A stretch of DNA of 36,204 nt from an archaeon (lineage in GTDB: Archaea; Thermoproteota; Nitrososphaeria; Nitrososphaerales; Gagatemarchaeaceae). The stretch covers positions 1-36,204 of the forward strand of contig JAJYWC010000019.1 of assembly GCA_021791695.1 (NCBI GenBank), read 5' to 3'. A program made the translations under genes and the position numbers. This document shows, in pieces, positions 1 through 7,586 of this stretch (its first letter is position 1; each line of letters starts with the position of its first letter). The notes below the pieces were generated by a model, which saw nothing but the letters and a program-made list of their open reading frames with translations, ran no database searches and was not told the origin of the DNA.

Positions 1-242
1 CGAACTAGGGACCCCCCGGTCCCTCTTCAGGGAGGCAGCCAGCCCGGACGCCACGCAGGCAGTGGATAAAGCGTGGGGTCCCAAGCCGATTATACAGAGT
101 ATAGCATCCGAATCGAGCACGAAAGCTGCGCAAAGTGTGCCAGATGCCACGAAAAGGCTTATCGCATAACGATGGAAGTTTGCTAGCTGACGATTAATGC
201 GAAGCTAGTTAAGCGAGAGCCACCTTCCAAGTTCCGATCAAG
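1..242. other. Left-end stretch without a recognisable gene
   Basis: I see no convincing coding frame, RNA fold or repeat here. It may hold the promoter of the zinc-finger gene that starts at 243, but no clear TATA element is visible at the expected distance. Confidence 0.4.
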
Positions 243-632
243 ATGGAGCACTTACCACCAAACGGGATCGGTTGCGATATGTGCCCAGCTTACTTCTTGG
301 ATGAAGTGGAATTGTCCAGGCATAAGCAAACCCACGGGACGAAAAATATGGAAGAGTCTGTGGTTCAATCCGCCGCCCCCTCCATCGGGAGTCAGGAACC
401 TCAAAAGAGTCGGAGCGATAAACCTGAAGAAAAATCGTTCAGCGTGAGGGATGAATCAACTGAAGAAGCCCGAGAAGAGAGGGGCTTGGTCGAAGGGCAG
501 CGAAACGACCGAACTAACGCCTTGGCCAACAGGGCAAGCATAGACAACTATCGGGACCATTCCGAATGGGAAGTGAACCCGGATCAGACCCCCAAGCAGA
601 CGAAGAGGGTCCAGCCGATCGATTATGTATGA
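243..632 (+). CDS. Small C2H2 zinc-finger protein
   Basis: A 129-aa protein with one classical C2H2 zinc finger near the N terminus (residues about 11-31). The spacing is C-x2-C-x12-H-x3-H, within the canonical range for DNA- or protein-binding fingers. The rest (from about residue 35) is hydrophilic, rich in E, R, S and Q, and probably disordered. Single-finger C2H2 proteins of this size occur in archaeal viruses, plasmids and their hosts, usually as presumed regulators. No ligand or target can be read from the sequence. It has no operon partner. A short acidic reading frame follows at 670-840, possibly a degraded continuation. The finger is clear; the role is inferred only as likely nucleic-acid binding. 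Confidence 0.6.
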   Translation: MEHLPPNGIGCDMCPAYFLDEVELSRHKQTHGTKNMEESVVQSAAPSIGSQEPQKSRSDKPEEKSFSVRDESTEEAREERGLVEGQRNDRTNALANRASIDNYRDHSEWEVNPDQTPKQTKRVQPIDYV

Positions 633-1016
633 ACCGGATAGCGGCTTGATTGAACAGCGACAATAACGAAACAAGAGAAGACTCCCGGCCCGCGGAGTAA
701 GAGCATCAGGTGGTGGAGAGCCCGAATCCGGAGACGAATTTCATTCGAAAGTGATGGAGTCAGAGACTGGAGAAGGGTCAGAAGAGCACGAGTCCGAGGA
801 GATTGAGGATAGGGAAGACGATATTGTCAAGCGACGATAAAATTGTGGAAGGTTGATTGGTCGCAGACGCTATTGTGAACGGAGCTGCCTGTCACCGTGC
901 TGCTTGGGATTCCTTACGAACTATCTCTAGTGATGGGACGGGATGGTCGCGAGTTGCATGATGGGACATCTGGCGGAGCACTCATGGGTCTACTTCGGAA
1001 TTGCACCCGCTGAGAA
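633..1016. other. Non-coding or degraded stretch with a short acidic ORF
   Basis: An open frame of about 57 codons without a good start ends at 838-840. Its last 30 codons, from an ATG near 753, are very acidic (many E and D) and end in KRR. It resembles the disordered part of a protein more than an independent gene. The rest, up to the convergent ATPase stop at 1017, shows nothing I can identify. Confidence 0.3.
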
Positions 1017-2537
1017 TCAGCGAGCGGTGCTTCCATCTCTGAACGGGCGGACTGCCCAATCCTCTGGCAAAAGGTTCGCACCGCCCTCTTTTGTTCTTCG
1101 AGCAGCGGTGTAGAAAATTTTCGCCTTGTCTCCGGCCCACGGCCCGGATATGATCACCTTGCCCACACCGAACTTGGTGGTCTGTTCCAGGAGTGAATCA
1201 TCTGATTTTTCCATTCCCAAAGCCGTCTTGAACTTCTGGAGCACTTCCTCGGAGCCGAGCCTCATGATGCCCTTGTTTTCACACTCGGAGATGACGAACT
1301 GGTCAAGCTTGTCGGGCCTCTGGCTCACGAGGATGAGAAAGATGGAATACTTTCTGCCTTCGGCCGCTATCGTTCTGAAGAGCTCCCTCAGCGTCTGTTC
1401 GGACTTGTTCTCCGTTGAGGCCGGAATCAGGTTGTGCGCCTCGTCCAAGACGATGAACGTGGGCACCCGCTCGATGTGCTTGCCTGCATCACCGGCGTCT
1501 TCCCACCTTTTCCTAGCTCCCTCCCACTGGAGGGCAAGCCTAGAATAGACGGCGAGAAATCTCGCACTTCTCTCCTTCAGTGAGGACATGTCAATCACCG
1601 TCAGTCTGCTTCTGTTGGTCGCGGGCTGCCGTACTGCCTGGAGATTCGAATACATCTTTGCCTGGCTGAAGTAAAAAGTGACAGTCTCATCCGAGAAGTA
1701 CTTTATCGGAGAAGTAATTCGGCTAATCCGCTGGCGATATCTAAACGGATCACGGTATCTTGGGGAATTGAGTTTCTCTTCCTTCGTACCTCGCGCCTCT
1801 GTCTGTATGCTCAGGTACTCGACGATTATTGCCCGAGAAGTCTGCTCGTAGTTCGGTATCTCTACGAGAGGTCGGATCTTCTTGTAGATGTCCTCTGCTA
1901 CTCGGACGGGACTATCCAAGGAGCGGTGCCGCCCCTCTGACCTTTGAAGCTGGAGGAGCTCTGCCACTGCGCGTACAAACCTCTGGCAGTGGTAAAGCTC
2001 TGCCCGCATGGCAGGATTCGTATCCTCGGCCAGTATCTCCTCCGAGATTGACGGCCACCAGATTTTTAGTTCCTTATAGTGGCCGTCGGTCTTGGCGTCA
2101 CCACCTCCTACCTCTGTCGCCGGACCTCTCGCCGTTTCGATTTCGATGGTTACCTTCTTCCAGACCTTTGCAAAATCGGCTTGTGACTTCTCGGTGTGCA
2201 GTTTGCCAGTTCTCGTTGAATGGTCGTACGGGGTAGTCCATGAGCTAGCCGAATCCAACAGGTGGACCTTGCGGAAATCAGCGTCCGGGTCGAGAACCAC
2301 GCAATAGGCTTTCGTGCTTATCATCAGCTCTTCCAACAGGCGTCCCAGAAAGAACGATTTCCCAGACCCGGACTGGGCGACTATGATCGTGTGCGCTGCC
2401 ATGGAAGCTGAGGGAACAAGGAAGAGATTTTCCTTCTCCTGGTACCCTGCTCTTGCGCCAGGCGCCCAGTACAAGGGATCACCCCCGTCCGCGTCGACCT
2501 TCCACCCTAGGACGAGGTCGGTCTGGTTCTTGTTCAA
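1017..2537 (-). CDS. HerA/FtsK-superfamily ATP-binding protein
   Basis: A 506-aa P-loop ATPase of the HerA/VirB4-like class (DUF87 type). Walker A is AQSGSGKS at residues 54-61, Walker B is FIVLDEAH at 361-368, and VSQRP at 404-408 is the typical sensor of this group. HerA-type proteins form hexameric DNA pumps; they work with NurA in end resection, or as motors of mobile elements and defence modules. No NurA, SIR2 or nuclease gene lies beside it, so its partner is unknown. A TATA-like element (TTTATAG on the minus strand, about 2567-2573) sits about 33 nt upstream of the start, which fits a leaderless transcript. The surrounding sparse coding suggests mobile-element ancestry. Family call is firm; role is open. 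Confidence 0.85.
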   Translation of the reverse strand: MNKNQTDLVLGWKVDADGGDPLYWAPGARAGYQEKENLFLVPSASMAAHTIIVAQSGSGKSFFLGRLLEELMISTKAYCVVLDPDADFRKVHLLDSASSWTTPYDHSTRTGKLHTEKSQADFAKVWKKVTIEIETARGPATEVGGGDAKTDGHYKELKIWWPSISEEILAEDTNPAMRAELYHCQRFVRAVAELLQLQRSEGRHRSLDSPVRVAEDIYKKIRPLVEIPNYEQTSRAIIVEYLSIQTEARGTKEEKLNSPRYRDPFRYRQRISRITSPIKYFSDETVTFYFSQAKMYSNLQAVRQPATNRSRLTVIDMSSLKERSARFLAVYSRLALQWEGARKRWEDAGDAGKHIERVPTFIVLDEAHNLIPASTENKSEQTLRELFRTIAAEGRKYSIFLILVSQRPDKLDQFVISECENKGIMRLGSEEVLQKFKTALGMEKSDDSLLEQTTKFGVGKVIISGPWAGDKAKIFYTAARRTKEGGANLLPEDWAVRPFRDGSTAR

Positions 2538-2565
2538 CTAGATTGGCAGCATGACGATGCAGATG

Positions 2566-2575
2566 CTATAAATGG
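2566..2575 (-). promoter_or_regulatory. TATA-like element of the HerA-like gene
   Basis: On the minus strand the sequence reads TTTATAGC, centred about 33 nt upstream of the start codon at 2537. This matches the spacing of an archaeal TATA box for a leaderless or very short-leader mRNA. Confidence 0.5.
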
Positions 2576-2657
2576 GTCCCGACGAATCCTCAGTCAATTA
2601 CCTTCAGATTCATCGTGGGGCGCCTTGCCACATCAAGAGTGCCTACTTCTCGGGGAG

Positions 2658-3011
2658 TTACTCCCCAAGCCTGCCTCTCTGGGTTTTGCTGTACCTTTCG
2701 ACGCGCCGTAATGTCCTCTTGATGTCTCCCTTCTCCGTCTTTCCCTGAAGGCGATTAGCCGGCCGACCGTGGCCCGGGTTACGACTTCTCGCCGGTTGAG
2801 CAATCAGCTCGTACGGGGATTCGGCTTTCCCGACCTTATCGGCGTGATTTAGGCATACAGCCACCTTTCTGAGTCTTCCACCCTCCCTGGGTCTTATCAC
2901 CACAATACCGCGCGCTGTTTCGTTCGGGTGGCCCTCCTCCTTGCACAAAGCGCAGTATCTTTCGCCCGCTGGAGAATCACCTTGGACGTGACGCGGGAGC
3001 TCTTGGTCCAT
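2658..3011 (-). CDS. Small putative zinc-binding protein of unknown function
   Basis: A 117-aa basic protein with a CALC knuckle near residues 20-23 and a CLNH pair near residue 53. Together these could form a treble-clef-like zinc site. The C-terminal half is very basic (many R, K, G) and may bind nucleic acid. It starts with ATG at 3011, and an AT-rich minus-strand element (ATTATTTTA, about 3036-3048) lies about 30 nt upstream. It follows the same orientation as the HerA-like gene but has its own promoter. I do not recognise the family. Confidence 0.55.
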   Translation of the reverse strand: MDQELPRHVQGDSPAGERYCALCKEEGHPNETARGIVVIRPREGGRLRKVAVCLNHADKVGKAESPYELIAQPARSRNPGHGRPANRLQGKTEKGDIKRTLRRVERYSKTQRGRLGE

Positions 3012-3191
3012 TCGGTATCGTACTTCGAAGTCACTAAAATAATTATCGCCCTTCTGATCGAGTGCTCACGAGCAACGCACCAGGGCATTACCAAGAGAGA
3101 GAACCACGAGAACTCGACCTCAGCGGTGTGGTACAGAAACACAAATGCAGCTGCGCGTTGGTTGTGGAAGTCGAGTTAGATTGTCTCGGGG

Positions 3192-3431
3192 TCACTCTAG
3201 CAGGAAGTTTGCCAGATCTTCCGGGTCCATCACTTCGAGCACCGTCATTGTGTCCTCCAGCTGAGAGATTCGCATGTCAATCTCCTTGTTAACTGTTTTT
3301 CCAGATCCGTCGATGTAGATCAGAGTTGATTTCTGGGGGTCGATTGTAGATTCATTCAGCGAAACGAATTTCAGGCCCTTCTTCTCGAAACCGAGGGTTA
3401 CATCATCCCTCAGCAACACTCTAGCACCCAC
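3192..3431 (-). CDS. Hypothetical 79-aa protein
   Basis: A 79-aa frame with a GTG start at 3431. The composition is protein-like, with alternating hydrophobic and charged residues and an acidic, leucine-rich C terminus ending in DLANFLLE. It has no cysteines, no motif I can name and no clear promoter. It could be a genuine small gene or chance; its amphipathic pattern makes it the best of the overlapping frames in this stretch. Confidence 0.35.
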   Translation of the reverse strand: MGARVLLRDDVTLGFEKKGLKFVSLNESTIDPQKSTLIYIDGSGKTVNKEIDMRISQLEDTMTVLEVMDPEDLANFLLE

Positions 3432-3912
3432 AAAGCATTTTTCGACGCGCGGCGCACTCCAACTTCACATGTGCCATTCTCGAATGATGTCATCGGACGG
3501 AAAAGAACGCATCTTCGGCCTAATAAATTGCGTGGATTCGATAGAAAAACTGACGGGGTGCGACCAATAGACGTTAGGGATAATTGGACCGAGACAAAAC
3601 TTGCAAATTTCGCGGCAGGCATACGAAGTCTTGCGTGACAATCTGCTCAAATGCTATAGAAGACCCATAAGCGTTGCAAGATTCGTGGCCGGCCCTAGTT
3701 ACGCCTGAGGTCTAATAGACTCTCTCAGCTAAGGTCTAGATGTTTCGTATTCCTAGGAGTCGATGTGAAAGTTAATCGTCCTGTGGGAATCGTCAAGTAT
3801 AGTATATATGGACGTAATTTCTTCCTAACGAAGTGTAGCCGACCCAATAGCTGTCGCATGCCGCCCGCGAAGGGTTTAATTCTCAAGTGACTACAAAAGA
3901 CGAGACGCGCCG
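3432..3912. other. 480-nt intergenic region with two TATA-like elements
   Basis: No supported gene. A strong AT element (TATAGTATATATGG) lies near 3797-3810 and a weaker one (GGTTTAATTC) near 3869-3879. The second is about 38 nt before the ATG at 3913 and could drive that ORF. The first has no obvious downstream gene and might start an RNA of unknown kind. Confidence 0.35.
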
Positions 3913-4152
3913 ATGGTAGGGATAAAGAAAAAGGGTGGCCCAGACGGTCACCAGGAGACCGAAGACGTTTTCAGCAACCGATTGGATGATTCGCGCCTTC
4001 TCCACGTAATCGAAAGAATTTACAAGAAAGAATACGGCTATTCATCGAGGAAATATCTCCTCACCCATTCTCCCCGAGAAGAGACGGAGAGGATACTAGT
4101 CACTCTCGAATCGGCCCACCTTCGATTACGAAGATGTTCCAAAGACGTTTAG
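3913..4152 (+). CDS. Hypothetical 79-aa basic protein
   Basis: A 79-aa frame from an ATG, with a lysine-rich start (IKKKGG) and a charged, helix-prone middle. I do not recognise it. A TATA-like GGTTTAATTC element lies about 38 nt upstream. A second short ORF (4185-4313, 42 codons) begins with a similar IKKKG stretch, so the two could be a diverged duplication or pieces of one decayed gene. Low certainty. Confidence 0.35.
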   Translation: MVGIKKKGGPDGHQETEDVFSNRLDDSRLLHVIERIYKKEYGYSSRKYLLTHSPREETERILVTLESAHLRLRRCSKDV

Positions 4153-4609
4153 ATGGGAAGTGCAAGAAAGACGAGTGGATACCCATGATTATTTTTCCGG
4201 CGATAAAGAAGAAGGGCGACAAAAAGCAATTCGTCGAAGAAGTGCACGATTCGGGCGGCTCAGGGCCGCCTCGAGGCTTCTCCTCGCGGCCGTGCAGCTC
4301 CGGTAGCAGCTAAGAACCTAACCAACGTCGCTAGCATCGCGGTCGAGAGTCGGAACAAACGACTGGCGGTCGTTCAGCGCGCCGGACACATCTTTAGGGT
4401 TACCACGGGGAAAGTAGACCGTCCGCATTTAGGTCTCCAGAGCCCAATGGGAGAACCTATGGACGTTGATTAGCAAGCCGGACTGGGTAGAGTTCCATCC
4501 GCCGATACCAGCATCCCAGGGGGCCTGAAGCACGGACTACCAACCACTTCTTTTTTGCAGCACCTAGGGAAGGATTCGGGCTACAATATGGGCCCGGGGT
4601 TAACTCGTG
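4153..4609. other. Mostly non-coding stretch with one 42-codon ORF
   Basis: The only open frame of note is ATG 4185 to TAA 4313 (42 codons). It begins MIIFPAIKKKGDKK and turns into a G/S/R-rich tail. From 4314 to 4609 I see no gene, RNA or repeat. Confidence 0.3.
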
Positions 4610-5281
4610 TCATGTCTCTTCGCTAAGGACCTGAAAGGCCTTCGGGCCGTCCTCCTCCCGCATTATCATTACTATGTCTTCGTAACTCAGAAACCCGTAG
4701 AGTATGTTTACCCCGTTTCTGTACAACAGCTCCGTGATGAGTGAGACGATTCCCGGAACCTCCTTCGCGTTCGGAGGCATCCTGACTGTGATCTTGGCGA
4801 CGCTCTTCTTCATGGATAGAGGGTGTTTTTTCGCGAGCAGCGCCTCCAGAAGGAGCGCGTCCTCTTCCTCGGATATCACCCTGACGGAATTGGGAAGCTG
4901 GAAGATGTCCGGAGTCCCACTTAACTTGGATGCTAGTTTCAAAATTGCCTCGATGACCCTATGTGCCTCAGCACCTTTGGCCCCGATCGTCGTGTCTACC
5001 ACTCCGCCCGCCAGGTTGAGCTTGGCGCCCCTTAGGACGGCTGGCATCTCCTCCATCTTGCTCTCGGACAGACGGTCAGAGAACCTCTTGATCGCCGCCA
5101 CGACGGTCTCGATGTTGGCCTTCCTCCCGGTCAGCTCCTCAACATCGACAGAGATTCTTGATGCGAGTGCGTGATAGTTGACGATCTTGAGCTTTAGCGA
5201 CTCGTACACGACATGGTTTCGCAGGATTATCGTAGAGACAGCGTCGCTCACGGGAACGGAGTTCCCCTTTGAGTTACTCAT
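4610..5281 (-). CDS. ACT-domain protein, probable ligand-responsive regulator
   Basis: A 223-aa protein. The last third (residues about 155-220) has the alternating beta-alpha pattern of an ACT domain, with a PPNAKEVPGIVSLITELLY segment typical of the first strand-helix of the fold. The N-terminal 75 residues are helical and may form an HTH-like or oligomerisation module. ACT domains bind amino acids or other small ligands and control enzymes or transcription. The gene is divergent from the tandem-RAM Lrp-like gene at 5391 with 109 nt between start codons. A minus-strand TATA-like element (TTATATTTATTA, 5311-5322) is about 36 nt upstream of the ATG. The pairing suggests both sense related metabolites, which is inference. 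Confidence 0.75.
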   Translation of the reverse strand: MSNSKGNSVPVSDAVSTIILRNHVVYESLKLKIVNYHALASRISVDVEELTGRKANIETVVAAIKRFSDRLSESKMEEMPAVLRGAKLNLAGGVVDTTIGAKGAEAHRVIEAILKLASKLSGTPDIFQLPNSVRVISEEEDALLLEALLAKKHPLSMKKSVAKITVRMPPNAKEVPGIVSLITELLYRNGVNILYGFLSYEDIVMIMREEDGPKAFQVLSEET

Positions 5282-5310
5282 TATGGCACTTTAGGGCAGC
5301 CCGTCTTCGG

Positions 5311-5360
5311 TAATAAATATAACTTACACACCCATAACCCTATATAGTGTCACATATATA
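5311..5360. promoter_or_regulatory. Divergent promoter region between the ACT and Lrp-like genes
   Basis: Two AT-rich elements face opposite ways. TTATATTTATTA on the minus strand (5311-5322) is about 36 nt before the ACT gene start. CACATATATA on the plus strand (5351-5360) is about 35 nt before the ATG at 5391. A further TATATAG (5341-5347) lies between. Spacing matches archaeal TATA boxes with short leaders. Confidence 0.6.
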
Positions 5361-5390
5361 ACAAATTGAAACACATTGATAACATCAACA

Positions 5391-5891
5391 ATGAATCCAA
5401 CAACTGTATTCGCAAGAGTACAGCCAAGCATGCGCAACCAGGTGACTGAGCAGCTGAAGAAGATCCAGGGAATAACCTACTTCTCACCGCTCGCCGGTAG
5501 ATTCGACTTCGCCATCGAGCTGAAGGCAGCCGATCAGAGGCAGGTCTACGAGCTGGTCAACAAGGTGCGTTCCATAAGCGGGGTCACATCGACAAGAACC
5601 TACACACCATTCGAGGGCTTTGCAAACGGCAAGAACATCCAGGCAACTGATTCCCTTGCCCTAGTGCTGGTGAGGGTCAACGAGCAGACGCAGGCGCAGA
5701 AGGTCCTGCAGTCCATGGAGCAGCAAGCGCAAGTCCGCAATGCATACGTCGTACCCGGAGAGTTCGACATCCTCGCGACAGTCTACGGAAAGAACAACGA
5801 AGAGATCCTGTCCCAGGTTTCGAAGATCGCCGACGTCCAGGGCGTAAGAGCGAGCGAGACGCTGTTAGCCTACAAGCCCATCTGGGCGTAG
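5391..5891 (+). CDS. Lrp/AsnC-family protein of two tandem RAM domains, no HTH
   Basis: A 166-aa protein made of two consecutive Lrp-type ligand-binding (RAM/AsnC C-terminal) domains: residues about 5-75 (FARVQ... to RTYTPFEGF) and about 85-163 (LVLVRV... to ETLLAYKPIW). Each shows the beta-alpha-beta-beta-alpha-beta pattern with a GxFD-type centre (AGRFDF, PGEFDI). The usual N-terminal HTH is absent, so it probably does not bind DNA alone. It may act as a metabolite-sensing partner, possibly of a full Lrp protein or of the divergent ACT protein. I chose ATG 5391 over an in-frame TTG at 5376 because the TATA element at 5351-5360 is about 35 nt upstream of the ATG. The coding sequence is followed by a T-run at 5899-5906. 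Confidence 0.8.
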   Translation: MNPTTVFARVQPSMRNQVTEQLKKIQGITYFSPLAGRFDFAIELKAADQRQVYELVNKVRSISGVTSTRTYTPFEGFANGKNIQATDSLALVLVRVNEQTQAQKVLQSMEQQAQVRNAYVVPGEFDILATVYGKNNEEILSQVSKIADVQGVRASETLLAYKPIWA

Positions 5892-5897
5892 GCTTCG

Positions 5898-5951
5898 GTT
5901 TTTTTCTTAAAAAGGAAAAGTGCAGGGAGAGCGCCCCTCGGGGCGCTCTCC
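5898..5951 (+). terminator. T-run followed by a strong GC hairpin
   Basis: A run of T (about 5899-5906) follows the Lrp-like stop codon. A perfect 12-bp inverted repeat then lies at 5926-5937 and 5940-5951, separated by 2 nt (an 11-bp stem closing a 4-nt loop). It sits between the Lrp-like gene and the 3' end of the convergent tRNA-Trp gene. On the minus strand the region just past the tRNA is also U-rich. It probably insulates or terminates both transcripts. Confidence 0.6.
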
Positions 5952-5964
5952 AAACAAAGTAAAG

Positions 5965-6105
5965 TGGTGGGGACGGCCGGACTTGAACCGGCGGCCTACA
6001 GGTTTCTGCAGCTCCATTGGGAAATCATCCACGCGAGCGTGTCATCAAACCTATTGTAGTTTGACCACTGGAGCCTGTCGCCATACCTGGCTAGGCTACG
6101 TCCCC
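5965..6105 (-). tRNA. tRNA-Trp(CCA) with a 64-nt intron and encoded CCA
   Basis: Read on the minus strand. The acceptor strand GGGGACG (6105-6099) pairs with CGTCCCC (5975-5969), followed by discriminator A and an encoded CCA at 5967-5965. The D-arm is GCC...GGC, the T-arm is GCCGG-TTCAAGT-CCGGC, and the anticodon stem is ACAGG/CCTGT. The anticodon CCA (6071-6069) lies in loop CTCCAG|A. The intron (6067-6004) interrupts between positions 37 and 38, the standard archaeal site for bulge-helix-bulge splicing. Inside it is a 6-bp hairpin (6059-6064 with 6045-6050), a box-C-like TGATGA (6047-6042), a second GATGAT-type box (6030-6024) and TGGAGC (6016-6011), complementary to the anticodon loop. 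Its first 15 nucleotides are the attachment core of the adjacent element. Confidence 0.93.
6091..6105 (+). repeat. Attachment site at the tRNA side (15-bp direct repeat)
   Basis: CTAGGCTACGTCCCC is nucleotides 15 to 1 of tRNA-Trp read on the plus strand. The identical 15-mer recurs at 22357-22371 at the far end of the accessory block. The match stops exactly at tRNA nucleotide 1 (6106 is T, 22372 is C), so the repeat is a true recombination core rather than a second tRNA. Confidence 0.85.
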
Positions 6106-6106
6106 T

Positions 6107-6119
6107 CGTACGTGATACC
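6107..6119 (+). repeat. Left inverted arm of the attachment region
   Basis: CGTACGTGATACC begins one base inside the left core. It is the inverted complement, with one mismatch, of GGTATCGCGTACG at 22334-22346. Rejoined as attP, the two arms flank the 15-bp core symmetrically, as expected for integrase arm- or core-binding sites. It runs into ATACCTTACC (6115-6124), which recurs at 22299-22308. Confidence 0.65.
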
Positions 6120-6128
6120 TTACCCCGG

Positions 6129-6138
6129 CCTTATAGCC
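6129..6138 (-). promoter_or_regulatory. Element-borne TATA-like sequence serving tRNA-Trp
   Basis: On the minus strand this reads GGCTATAAGG, centred about 28 nt upstream of tRNA nucleotide 1 at 6105. It lies inside the integrated element, so it replaces whatever promoter preceded the tRNA before integration. The same AT core may also serve the integrase, which lies about 45 nt away in the other direction. Confidence 0.55.
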
Positions 6139-6179
6139 GAATCTGTCCCGATTCGTTTGCAAAAGGAGGCGATTGGTAG

Positions 6180-7547
6180 TTGGTGCTTCAGGCCCTGGTG
6201 GACGTGGGGATCGACGGATGGAAGTCGAGCTACGCCAGTGTAGACAACGTGCTCCGCCACCTTCAGCGGAAGTCCAGCGGCTACGGCGCGCCCAGCTACG
6301 CCAGCGTTGAGTGGTACGGCGCGATACTGAACGCCTTTTGCAAGTACGTCGGGAAAGATCCAGATCAGTTGGTATCCCTCCCCAAGAGCGAATTGGAGGA
6401 GGTTATTCACTCTTACCTTGATTCGGGGATTGCGAAGGGGCTCAGCAAGAAGACCGTGAAGAACAGGCGGAGCTGCCTCCTCATGCACTTCAAGAAGAAC
6501 GGGTACAGGGGAGACAGGGAGCTGGAGATCGAGGTATACCCGGTCCCAGCTAGATACAGGAAGATGCTGGAGTACATCCCGAGCTCGGCCGAGGTTCTTG
6601 CGATGGCGGACGCCGCCCGGTCCCTGAGGGACAGGGCGATGATACTCTGCATGTACACGAGCGGGCTGAGGGAGAGCACGGTGAAGGCGCTGCGCTACAA
6701 GGACGTGAGGCACGACTTGTCCTCAGACATCATCCTCGTCCCCGTGTATCCCGAGATGAAGCGCATCCACCACAAGGCGTGCAAGAACAACATCCCCTAC
6801 TACACCTTCTTCGACATAATCTCGACCGAGGCGCTGAAGTCCTACCTGAGGGCCAGGGAGGCGCAGTACGGCCCCATCGGGGACGAGGAGATACTCTTCG
6901 CTCCAGATGCCCGGGCCTCCCGGGTGAGCCCCGAAGTGGCGAAGTTCAAGGCACTGGCGAAGATGGAGGTAAACAGGATAGTGAAGAACTCCGCCAGGAA
7001 CGCGGGGCTGAAGGAGTGGAAGAACGTCCATCCGCACTCGCTCAGGAAGTCGTTCGAAGAGGCACTGAGGAGGCGAAGGCCGGACGGGTCCATGATGAAC
7101 GAGAAGGAGGTCGAGTTCCTCTTCGGGCACCTCCTAGCCGGGAGCCAGGACCCCTACTTCGGCTCGGGCGTGAGGGTGGAGGGGTCCACGATCAGCTTCG
7201 ACAGGACGATGGCCAAGAAGATACGCGAGGAGTACAGCACACTCCAGTTCTTCCCGGAGCGCAACCTGATCAACAGGGACGAGACGCTCGCGCTCTTCAA
7301 CAGGAGGTTCCTGAAGCTGTCCAACTGGACGGACGCGGAGATTGACGCGCTCGGTGACCTGAGCGAGCTCGAGGAGTCGAAGCTGCGGGAGCTTCTCGAC
7401 CGGAAGAGTAAGCAAAATCTTGGCCTAAACGGGAACACCCAGAAGGTCGTTCAGATGGGCGAGGTGAAGAGGTTCATCGAGGAGGGCTGGGAATACCTGT
7501 CGACGCTTCCGTCGGGGGAGGCGGTCATAAGACTCCCGCCACGCTAA
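6180..7547 (+). CDS. Tyrosine recombinase / integrase
   Basis: A 455-aa integrase. The catalytic set is visible: Arg in SGLRES (R164), the HSLR box (H286 and R289), His in FGHLL (H317) and the nucleophile Tyr in DPYF (Y326). The N-terminal 130 residues form a SAM-like DNA-binding core-binding domain. About 125 residues follow the tyrosine, a longer tail than in minimal archaeal integrases. The start is TTG at 6180, about 10 nt after a strong Shine-Dalgarno sequence (AAAGGAGG, 6162-6169), which is unusual in this mostly leaderless genome. The gene is intact and not split by the attachment site, so it is not an SSV-type integrase disrupted on integration. It begins 75 nt inside the tRNA-proximal end and presumably catalyses integration and excision of the island. 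Confidence 0.93.
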   Translation: MVLQALVDVGIDGWKSSYASVDNVLRHLQRKSSGYGAPSYASVEWYGAILNAFCKYVGKDPDQLVSLPKSELEEVIHSYLDSGIAKGLSKKTVKNRRSCLLMHFKKNGYRGDRELEIEVYPVPARYRKMLEYIPSSAEVLAMADAARSLRDRAMILCMYTSGLRESTVKALRYKDVRHDLSSDIILVPVYPEMKRIHHKACKNNIPYYTFFDIISTEALKSYLRAREAQYGPIGDEEILFAPDARASRVSPEVAKFKALAKMEVNRIVKNSARNAGLKEWKNVHPHSLRKSFEEALRRRRPDGSMMNEKEVEFLFGHLLAGSQDPYFGSGVRVEGSTISFDRTMAKKIREEYSTLQFFPERNLINRDETLALFNRRFLKLSNWTDAEIDALGDLSELEESKLRELLDRKSKQNLGLNGNTQKVVQMGEVKRFIEEGWEYLSTLPSGEAVIRLPPR

Positions 7548-7586
7548 AACAGTCGACTGCCAGAAGAAAACATCTTTGATGCTAGT

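Noticed and set aside
6120-6713. Long minus-strand frame opposite the integrase
   Set aside because: It is antisense to the integrase N terminus, has no motif and repetitive low-complexity composition; a shadow of GC-rich codons.
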